DNA of 64,000 nt from contig NZ_CP116871.1 in assembly GCF_031885415.1 (NCBI RefSeq), positions 2,108,001 to 2,172,000 of the forward strand. Direction: 5' to 3'. The translations under genes and the position numbers were made by a program. Numbering within the stretch: position 1 is the first letter of the stretch; each line of letters starts with the position of its first letter. This stretch comes from Microbacterium forte. GTDB lineage: Bacteria > Actinomycetota > Actinomycetes > Actinomycetales > Microbacteriaceae. Shown in pieces: positions 57,953 through 64,000 of the stretch. Below the pieces are notes generated by a model that saw nothing but the letters and a program-made list of their open reading frames with translations, was not told the origin of the DNA and did no database searches.

Positions 57953-58918
57953 GTGCGAAAGTCCACAGCAAAGATCTTCGCGTCCACCGCATTGGTCGTG
58001 ATCGGGGCACTAGCCCTGAGCGGGTGCGGCGGGCAGTCCTCTGGTGGCGACACCTCTGGATCCGGCGCGAGCGGAGGCGGACTGACCGGTTCGGTGAACA
58101 CCGACGGTTCATCGACCGTCGCCCCGCTGACTGAGGCCGCCGCCGATCTGTTCCGCGACGAGGAGAGCGGCGTGAACGTCTCGGTCGCGACGTCGGGAAC
58201 CGGTGGTGGCTTCAAGACGTTCTGCGCCGGTGAAACGGATGTGTCCAACGCGTCACGTCCGATCAAGGACGAGGAGGCCGCCGAGTGCGAGGCCGCTGGC
58301 ATCGAGTACACCGAGATCATCGCCGCCAACGATGGCCTGTCGGTCATCGTGAACCCGGAGAATGACTGGGCGGAGGACTTGACCGTCGAGCAGCTCAACC
58401 TGATCTGGGGTCCCGAAGCGGAAGGCGAGATCACGAACTGGAATCAGGTCGATTCCAGTTTCCCCGACCAGGCCATCACGCTCTTCGGCGCCGGCACCGA
58501 CTCAGGAACGTTCGACTATTTCACCGAGGCGATCAACGGCGAGGACGGTGCGATCCGCACCGACTACAGCCCCTCCGAAGATGACAACATCACCATCCAG
58601 GGTGTCGCCGGAGACGTCGGCGCAATCGGGTTCCTCGGTCTCAGCTACGTTGAGGAGAACGAAGGCGTCATCAAGGCAGTCGCCGTCGACGGCGTCCTGC
58701 CGAGCACCGAGACCGTGCAGGACGGCACCTACACGCCGCTGGGTCGCCCCCTGTTCATCTACGTCAACAACGCTTCGTACGTCGACAAGGAGCAGGTGAA
58801 GTCGTTCATCGACTTCTACGTCGCCAACTCCGCGGAGATCGCTGAGCGTGCACTGTTCGTGCCGCTGACCGAGGAGCAGGTCACCATCGCCACCGACGAG
58901 CTCGCCTCGCTCGGCTGA
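57953..58918 (+). CDS. pstS: Phosphate-binding lipoprotein of the Pst transporter
   Basis: A 321-residue lipoprotein: lipobox LALSGC with C at about residue 23, then a Gly/Ser linker and the PstS domain ([57 protein letters not shown]). The Thr-Ser-Arg-Asp phosphate contacts are present. GTG 57953 follows GGAAG at good spacing; ATG 57938 is less likely. First gene of pstSCAB. Confidence 0.93.
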   Translation: MRKSTAKIFASTALVVIGALALSGCGGQSSGGDTSGSGASGGGLTGSVNTDGSSTVAPLTEAAADLFRDEESGVNVSVATSGTGGGFKTFCAGETDVSNASRPIKDEEAAECEAAGIEYTEIIAANDGLSVIVNPENDWAEDLTVEQLNLIWGPEAEGEITNWNQVDSSFPDQAITLFGAGTDSGTFDYFTEAINGEDGAIRTDYSPSEDDNITIQGVAGDVGAIGFLGLSYVEENEGVIKAVAVDGVLPSTETVQDGTYTPLGRPLFIYVNNASYVDKEQVKSFIDFYVANSAEIAERALFVPLTEEQVTIATDELASLG

Positions 58919-58932
58919 GCACCGCACTCTCC

Positions 58933-59889
58933 ATGACCGCCATCATTGAACGGCGTGGGGGTCCGGCTTCCGGCCGGGCCCCTGCCCCCGCCAGCAGCTT
59001 CGCCGGCCGCCGCCGCCCCGGCGAGTTCCTCATCAAGCTCGCCCTGCGCCTGGCTGCAGCCGTCACCGTCGTGACGACGGTAGGGATCCTCATCGCGCTG
59101 CTTATCCCGTCGCTGAGCTTCTTCGCCGAGGTCCCGGTCCTGGAGTTCCTGTTCGGCACCCGGTGGGCGCCGCGCTTCGCCGACGCATCGTTCGGCGTGC
59201 TGCCCCTGGTCACCGCGACGTTGTGGACCACGCTCATCGCGCTGCTCGTGGCGGTGCCGTTCGGGCTCGGGGCTGCAACGCTGCTCGCCGAGTACGCCCG
59301 CCCCCGCGTCCGCAAGGTCCTCAAGCCCTTGCTCGAGATCCTCGCTGGCATCCCCACGGTCGTCTACGGATTCTTCGCCCTGCAGTTCGTGCAAGGCACC
59401 GTCCTGCGGGACTGGCTCCACCTTCCGACCGGGGCGTTCAGTGTCCTCGCGGCGGGCCTCGTTATGGGTGTGATGATCATCCCGACGATCGCGTCGATCG
59501 CAGAAGACGCCATGTCCGCTGTCCCGCAGGCGCTCCGCCAGGGCAGCGCCGCGCTCGGAGCGAACCGGATGCAGACCACCCTCCGTGTCGTGTTCCCCGC
59601 CGCCCTGTCCGGGATCGTCGCGGCCGTCGTGCTGGGCATCTCCCGAGCGGTCGGCGAAACCATGATCGTCGCCATCGCCGCCGGCAACCAAGCACAGCTC
59701 GTCACCAACCCGCTCGATCAGGGGCAGACGATGACGGGATTCATCGCCAACGCCGCCCTCGGCGACTCCCGTGTCGGGAGCCTCGAATACAACACGTTGT
59801 TCGCGGTCGGGCTGCTGCTGTTCCTCATCACCCTGCTGATCAACTTCATCAGCATCCGATTCGTCCGCCGCTTCCGGGAGGCCTACTGA
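58933..59889 (+). CDS. pstC: Phosphate ABC transporter permease PstC
   Basis: A 318-residue permease with six helices. Typical segments: LEFLFGTRWAP, GAATLLAEYARPRVRKVLKPLLEILAGIPTVVYGFFAL, and the EAA loop QALRQGSAALGANRMQTTLRVVFPAAL. The stop overlaps the pstA ATG by one base. Confidence 0.95.
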   Translation: MTAIIERRGGPASGRAPAPASSFAGRRRPGEFLIKLALRLAAAVTVVTTVGILIALLIPSLSFFAEVPVLEFLFGTRWAPRFADASFGVLPLVTATLWTTLIALLVAVPFGLGAATLLAEYARPRVRKVLKPLLEILAGIPTVVYGFFALQFVQGTVLRDWLHLPTGAFSVLAAGLVMGVMIIPTIASIAEDAMSAVPQALRQGSAALGANRMQTTLRVVFPAALSGIVAAVVLGISRAVGETMIVAIAAGNQAQLVTNPLDQGQTMTGFIANAALGDSRVGSLEYNTLFAVGLLLFLITLLINFISIRFVRRFREAY

Positions 59890-60803
59890 TGTCCCCCACC
59901 TCGACGACCGCGACGCAACCGTTGCGCGCCTCGGCCCCCATCGCGACCGGCCGCAACGGTGAGATGCGACCGAGCGCACTCGCGTTCCTTGTGCTGCTGT
60001 GGCTCTCCCTGTTCGTCGCATTCGCGGTGCTCATCACACTGCTGATCACGATCTTCCTCACCGGGCAGAACAAGCTCTCCACGGCGCTGCTGTTCAACTT
60101 CCCCTCCGCCGACCCTGACGAGGCCGGAGCCCGGCCCGCCATCCTCGGATCCGTGTGGGCCATCGGTGCGACCGCCGTGATGACACTCCCGCTCGGGATC
60201 GCCGCCGCCGTGCACCTGGAAGAGTTCGCCGACCGGAAGCGGTGGTTCAACCGGTTCATCGAACTCAACGTGCAGAACCTCGCCGCAGTGCCCTCGATCG
60301 TGTACGGGCTGCTCGCGCTCGCCTTCCTCTCGATGCTCGGCGTCACCAACAAAAACATCGTCATCGGCGGGGCGTTCGCCCTGACGCTGCTCATCCTGCC
60401 GGTGATCATCATCGCGACCAGAGAAGCACTGCGCGCGGTCCCGCGAGAGATTCGCGACGGATCCCTCGCACTCGGCGCCACCCAATGGCAGACGACGTGG
60501 AGACAGGTGCTCCCCGCATCCGTTCCCGGGATCGCGACCGGCTCCATCCTCGCGCTCTCCCGCGCACTCGGGGAGGCCGCCCCGCTGCTCGTGCTCGGCG
60601 CGCTGGTGTACATCACCTTCGACCCGAACGGGCTCCTCAGTGGCTACACCACGCTGCCGATCCAGATCTTCAACTGGACCGGCCGCCCGCAAGAAGGGTT
60701 CCACGAACTCGCCGGCGCCACCAGCATCCTGCTGCTCGCCGTCCTCATCCTGATGAACGCTCTCGCGATCTTCATCCGCAACAAGTTCCAGAAACGGTGG
60801 TAA
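59889..60803 (+). CDS. pstA: Phosphate ABC transporter permease PstA
   Basis: A 304-residue permease with six helices: [32 protein letters not shown], and the EAA loop [26 protein letters not shown]. It pairs with PstC. ATG 59889 is directly at the pstC stop. Confidence 0.95.
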   Translation: MSPTSTTATQPLRASAPIATGRNGEMRPSALAFLVLLWLSLFVAFAVLITLLITIFLTGQNKLSTALLFNFPSADPDEAGARPAILGSVWAIGATAVMTLPLGIAAAVHLEEFADRKRWFNRFIELNVQNLAAVPSIVYGLLALAFLSMLGVTNKNIVIGGAFALTLLILPVIIIATREALRAVPREIRDGSLALGATQWQTTWRQVLPASVPGIATGSILALSRALGEAAPLLVLGALVYITFDPNGLLSGYTTLPIQIFNWTGRPQEGFHELAGATSILLLAVLILMNALAIFIRNKFQKRW

Positions 60804-60805
60804 CC

Positions 60806-61669
60806 ATGAGCACTCCCACAGGCAGCGCCGCGACAGCGACGCACACGAACTTCCATGCCGCAGAAACACGACGGCTCGCCGCCACCCCCAGTGGCCTGAT
60901 CCGCTGCGAAGACGTCAATGTGTACTACGGCGACTTCCGGGCCGTGACCGGCGTCAACCTCGAGTTCGGGCGTAACGAGATCACCGCGCTAATCGGACCC
61001 TCCGGCTGCGGAAAATCAACGCTGTTGCGCTCCCTGAACCGTATGAACGACCTCGTCGATGGTGCCCGCGTGGAGGGCACCGTCCTCTTCCAAGACGAGG
61101 ACATCTATGCCAAGGCCGTGGATCCGATCGAGGTTCGTCGGCGGATCGGCATGGTGTTCCAAAAGCCCAACCCGTTCCCGAAATCGATCTACGACAACAT
61201 CGCCTACGGCCCCCGGGTCACCGGGATGAAAGTCGACAACATGGACGACCTCGTCGAAGAGGCACTGACCCGCTCCGCGCTCTGGGGCGAGGTGAGGGAC
61301 AAGCTCAAACAATCCGCGTTCGGTCTCTCCGGTGGTCAACAGCAGCGCCTGTGCATCGCGCGGACGATCGCCGTGCAACCCGACGTGATCCTGATGGACG
61401 AGCCCTGCTCCGCCCTTGACCCGATCGCCACGTCTCGGATCGAAGACCTCATGCACGAGCTCCGCAAGGACTACACGATCATCATCGTCACCCACAACAT
61501 GCAGCAGGCAGCACGCGTGGCCGATCGCACCGCATTCTTCACCGCCCTCGCCGACGAAAGCACCGGTGACCGCACCGGCGTGCTCGTCGAGTACGACCTC
61601 ACCCGCAACATCTTCGAGCAGCCGCAAGACCAGCGCACGGAGGACTACATCAGCGGACGATTCGGATGA
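60806..61669 (+). CDS. pstB: Phosphate ABC transporter ATPase PstB
   Basis: A 287-residue ATPase: [18 protein letters not shown], Walker [22 protein letters not shown]-loop [19 protein letters not shown], signature [15 protein letters not shown], Walker [14 protein letters not shown] and switch [13 protein letters not shown]. The N-terminus is about 25 residues longer than usual. The stop overlaps the regulator gene by 4 bases. Confidence 0.95.
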   Translation: MSTPTGSAATATHTNFHAAETRRLAATPSGLIRCEDVNVYYGDFRAVTGVNLEFGRNEITALIGPSGCGKSTLLRSLNRMNDLVDGARVEGTVLFQDEDIYAKAVDPIEVRRRIGMVFQKPNPFPKSIYDNIAYGPRVTGMKVDNMDDLVEEALTRSALWGEVRDKLKQSAFGLSGGQQQRLCIARTIAVQPDVILMDEPCSALDPIATSRIEDLMHELRKDYTIIIVTHNMQQAARVADRTAFFTALADESTGDRTGVLVEYDLTRNIFEQPQDQRTEDYISGRFG

Positions 61670-62352
61670 CCTCCCCGTCTGGTGGTGACCCGCGGTTCGT
61701 TCTGCACGGACGCAGTTCGGAGATCCTTCGTGGAAGCTTCGCTGAGTTCAGGCATGCAGGCGTCCCGATAGCGGTGCACGCTGAGATCGTCGATGCGCTG
61801 GCAGACTTGGCCCACGACTACGAGGCGTCGCTCGTCCTCGCCGGCGGGGAGTCAGTTGACCGGCTGGCGGCCATCGTGCAGATCGCCGAGCCGGTGTGCG
61901 GAGGACCGATCTTCTTCGGGGTGAGCGAAGACACGGAGACGTCGATGATTGAAGCCGCGATGCGGGCAGGAATGCGTGGCACCATCCGCCTCCCCATCAC
62001 CCCCGACCGATTGCGTGAATTGGCCCGCTTGCACCCACGGACAGGGCCGCTGGACCGCACCCTCCGATTCGGGGAACTGACCCTCGACATCACGCACCGC
62101 AGCCTCCGTTGGCAGAAGCATGCGCTGTTGCTTCCTCCGCGCGAATTCGAACTCCTGCATCAGATCATGCGCGCGTACCCGGAGAGCGTGAGCATTGACA
62201 CACTCGCCCTCGCCTTCGGCTCCGACCTTGAGGATCCGCACGCCTCTGTTCGCGTCGCCATGACGAAGCTGCGCGCACGGCTGGCGACTTTCGCCCCCGC
62301 ACAAGCCCTCATCGAGACGGTGCGAGTCGCCGGCTACCGGCTCGCGTCCTGA
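61666..62352 (+). CDS. PhoB/OmpR-like regulator with a pseudo-receiver
   Basis: A 228-residue protein. The C-terminal half (about 128-228) is an OmpR-type winged helix ([47 protein letters not shown]). The N-terminal half has receiver-like length, but the strand that should end in the phosphorylated Asp reads [10 protein letters not shown]. No acidic cluster is seen near the start either. It probably acts without phosphorylation. Co-translated with pstB, it likely tunes this pst operon. Confidence 0.8.
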   Translation: MTSPSGGDPRFVLHGRSSEILRGSFAEFRHAGVPIAVHAEIVDALADLAHDYEASLVLAGGESVDRLAAIVQIAEPVCGGPIFFGVSEDTETSMIEAAMRAGMRGTIRLPITPDRLRELARLHPRTGPLDRTLRFGELTLDITHRSLRWQKHALLLPPREFELLHQIMRAYPESVSIDTLALAFGSDLEDPHASVRVAMTKLRARLATFAPAQALIETVRVAGYRLAS

Positions 62353-63290
62353 GGCTCCACTTTGAGCTCGACCAGGAGTTGTAGCACCCGGGCGCGAATG
62401 TCGTCTCGAACGCCACGAAGACCGTCTTGGTCGAGCTCCAACGGATCCGGTAGATCCCACTCCATGTAGCGGCGCCCAGGGAAGACGGGGCACGCATCCC
62501 CACACCCCATCGTGATGACGTAGTCGGCGGCACGCACCACTTCATCGGTCAGCGGTTTCGGGAACTCTCCCCACAGCTCCACGCCCACTTCCTCGAGCGC
62601 AGCGGCAACACGAGGGTGTGCACCCTCCGCCGGTGAGGAACCTGCGGTACGCACGTGCACCCGGCCGCCCGAAAGATGACGTAGCAGGGCTCCAGCCATC
62701 TGCGACCGCCCCGCGTTCTGAACGCACACAAACAGGACCTCAGGAGTGTCACGGAGAACCAGGCCCTGACTAGTCGCCAGTGCGTCCAAGCGGTCGGCCG
62801 CGTACCGAGCGGTCATCGTCAACAGGTGCTCACGCACTCGCGTTCGCTGGCTCAGCAACAGGTAGCTTTGGGCGACATAACCGGCCACTGTCTCGCGGCT
62901 GAAGGTTGAACTGAATCTGTAAGAGAGGTCGTCAACGACGGTGGCCACAGCGCGTGGGAGAGCCGTGACGGGAGCCTCGGGGGTTGTCGGCTCAATCGAC
63001 TCACTCAACAGCAGTCTCCCGAAACGGACCCAGGCATCGACGGTCGGCACCCAGACATCGTCATCGCTGCGGATGAGATCGACGAGCTCCAGCGAGTGGA
63101 TTGCTTGCTCGACGACCGAGAGATCGGCATTCAGCACAACCGCTATGTCCGGCGCTTTGATACCGGAAGCAAGCGCGCTGAGAACACGGAGCGTGTCGGG
63201 GTTACCGAGAACCGACACTTGACCTGCGCGCTCCCGGGCAGCACGCTCGCCGAGAGGGCTTCCCACTCGGTGCTGCGACTCCTCGCTCAC
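62334..63290 (-). CDS. HTH-ArsC fusion arsenate reductase
   Basis: A 318-residue fusion. Residues 18-95 form a winged-helix-like domain (ALASGIKAPDIAVVLNADLSVVEQAIHSLELVDLI), without cysteine ligands. Residues 112-175 are the three-helix spacer and 184-318 an arsenate reductase with C189-VQNAG-R and relay MGCGDACPVFPG. It resembles the 37.9-kb fusion in layout, but the HTH half is a different, degenerate type. It overlaps the convergent regulator by 19 bases and the upstream arsR by 4. Confidence 0.88.
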   Translation of the reverse strand: MSEESQHRVGSPLGERAARERAGQVSVLGNPDTLRVLSALASGIKAPDIAVVLNADLSVVEQAIHSLELVDLIRSDDDVWVPTVDAWVRFGRLLLSESIEPTTPEAPVTALPRAVATVVDDLSYRFSSTFSRETVAGYVAQSYLLLSQRTRVREHLLTMTARYAADRLDALATSQGLVLRDTPEVLFVCVQNAGRSQMAGALLRHLSGGRVHVRTAGSSPAEGAHPRVAAALEEVGVELWGEFPKPLTDEVVRAADYVITMGCGDACPVFPGRRYMEWDLPDPLELDQDGLRGVRDDIRARVLQLLVELKVEPQDASR

Positions 63291-63604
63291 CGCAGAAAAT
63301 CCTCAACGGCGCTGCGGCGCGTCGGGTGCACGGAGAGCCAGCCGAGCTTGCCGTCCTGCTCACGTGCCAGGAACCCGTCGTCCAAGAGAATGCGGACGTG
63401 ATGGGTCACTGTCGGCTGCCGCAGCCCCAGCGCCTCCGTCAGTTGACCTACGGTCGCCCGTTCATCAGCCGAGCCCAGCACGATACTCAAAATCTGGAGA
63501 CGAGTCGGATCAGCGACCGCCCTCAGCGTCCGCGCCAGCTCTTCGGCCGCACCACGATTGAGCGCAGCTCCGACCCGAGGCTTCGGTGCAGGCTGAGCGG
63601 TCAT
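63287..63604 (-). CDS. ArsR-family regulator without CxC site
   Basis: A 105-residue winged-helix protein: LRAVADPTRLQILSIVL, recognition helix LRQPTVTHHVRILLDDGFL and wing REQDGKLGWLSVH. The metal-site positions hold no cysteines (ATVGQLTEALG instead of CVCDL), so it senses something else or relies on its fused partner. It is co-translated with the HTH-ArsC fusion and is a candidate binder of the pst twin operators. Confidence 0.85.
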   Translation of the reverse strand: MTAQPAPKPRVGAALNRGAAEELARTLRAVADPTRLQILSIVLGSADERATVGQLTEALGLRQPTVTHHVRILLDDGFLAREQDGKLGWLSVHPTRRSAVEDFLR

Positions 63605-63680
63605 GCCAGGATTCTAGTTGCCGAACCTTGCGACCCCCTCAGACGTGCCGGTGCTCGAAACGTGCGGGACTGAGACGCGA

Positions 63681-64000
63681 CTACTTCGCGAACATGTCGC
63701 CGCGAAGCTTCGACGCGGCGTGCAACCGAAGTAGCTCGATACTGAGGGCTGCGCTTGCCGGACTGCTCTGCGACAAGCTCTTCGCAGCAGCTGCAAGGGC
63801 GGGACGAGCGGCATCCCGCTCAAGAGCAATCAGCATGTCGACCGAGACTCCGAGCGAACGTCCCCGCCAGACAGCACCAGGCGTCTGCAGTTGCTCGACA
63901 AGGAGGAGGACCTCCGCCGTCGGGTTGGATGCCCGGGCGAGAGCGCGTGCGAGGATCGCCGCATCAGCGTGGATCGGTCCGGGTTCGGGTCTGATGTATT
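63681..64000 (-). CDS. C-terminal part of an unidentified helical protein (5' partial)
   Basis: A minus-strand frame runs from beyond the right edge to a stop at 63681-63683, about 105 codons in the window. It is rich in Ala and Leu with a helical pattern (AAILARALARASNPTAEVL, MLIALERDAARPALAAAAKS, ALSIELLRLHAASKL). It precedes the ArsR gene by 77 bases in the same direction. The rest of the gene lies outside, so no function is offered. Confidence 0.5.
   Translation of the reverse strand, partial: YIRPEPGPIHADAAILARALARASNPTAEVLLLVEQLQTPGAVWRGRSLGVSVDMLIALERDAARPALAAAAKSLSQSSPASAALSIELLRLHAASKLRGDMFAK

Noticed and set aside
58816..60021. A long minus-strand open frame opposite pstC
   Set aside because: Its Asp/Glu/Arg/Gly-rich composition is what GC-rich antisense gives; pstC is certain.
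1..64000. tRNA gene as an island attachment site
   Set aside because: I saw no tRNA-like cloverleaf next to either island border or to the transposon.

Overview
The window is high-GC actinobacterial DNA. It shows GTG and TTG starts, dense 4-bp ATGA/GTGA gene overlaps, a CmtR-type cadmium sensor, a mycothiol-type arsenate reductase and an unusual Fae homologue. Gene content and gene style suggest Microbacteriaceae, probably Microbacterium or a close relative; this is inference, because no rRNA or marker gene is present. It reads as a chromosome loaded with metal and arsenic resistance islands around a Tn7-like transposition module.

Layout. (1) 1-4.08 kb is ordinary chromosome: an MscS channel, an RNase HI with an extra C-terminal segment, a DoxX-like membrane protein, a nested palindromic terminator and an ArsR/SRPBCC gene pair. 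(2) 4.1-4.5 kb is non-coding. It holds a CGGACTA repeat array, a decayed copy of the start of a Tn7-like tnsA gene, and a 20-bp palindrome that recurs at 28.77 and 28.92 kb. (3) 4.5-28.7 kb is a heavy-metal island: a thioredoxin-fold/zinc-ribbon pair, a cmtR-cadA-cadD-lspA operon, and a long copper operon (DsbA-like protein, flavoprotein, CDF exporter, CopC, LspA, CtaG, Lnt, lipoprotein, CopD-CtaG fusion, second CopC, M23 peptidase). It continues with a CcdA/TlpA redox pair, csoR-copZ-copB under a clear CsoR operator, DUF6153 and DUF305 proteins, a sialidase-like lipoprotein and three very small membrane proteins. (4) 29-30.5 kb holds a sigma-like factor with two small basic proteins. (5) 31.0-37.2 kb is an intact four-gene Tn7-like core (TnsA nuclease, TnsB DDE transposase, TnsC ATPase, and a TniQ/TnsD-like selector ending in seven zinc-ribbon repeats). 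(6) 37.4-41.7 kb is an ars operon (trxB-trxA-acr3-arsR/arsC fusion-arsC) with a divergent single-cysteine arsC. (7) 41.9-53.0 kb is an IclR regulator divergent from a catabolic operon: betaine/choline-type ABC transporter, Fae homologue, dehydrogenases, FAD oxidase and FGGY kinase. (8) 53.1-64 kb is a second arsenic/phosphate island: flavoprotein, ArsR, MFS transporter, CoA-disulfide-reductase-like enzyme, pstSCAB, a pseudo-receiver PhoB-like regulator, an HTH-ArsC fusion and another ArsR.

How the parts work together. The copper island handles Cu in the cytoplasm (CsoR, CopZ, CopB) and outside the membrane (CopC/CopD, CtaG, DUF305). It carries its own lipoprotein maturation enzymes (LspA twice, Lnt once), fitting its many lipobox proteins. 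In the ars operon the thioredoxin pair would recycle the thioredoxin-coupled ArsC enzymes, and Acr3 would export arsenite. In the last island a dedicated phosphate ABC transporter next to arsenate reductases suggests phosphate uptake tuned to arsenate stress, with twin ArsR-like operators in front of pstS.

The most unusual items are the TniQ-like protein with seven zinc ribbons, the tnsA remnant 27 kb away, the palindrome flanking the metal island (which has no integrase of its own), the four arsenate reductase paralogues (two fused to HTH domains), and the Fae-containing catabolic operon. All calls come from reading the sequence; no database search was possible.
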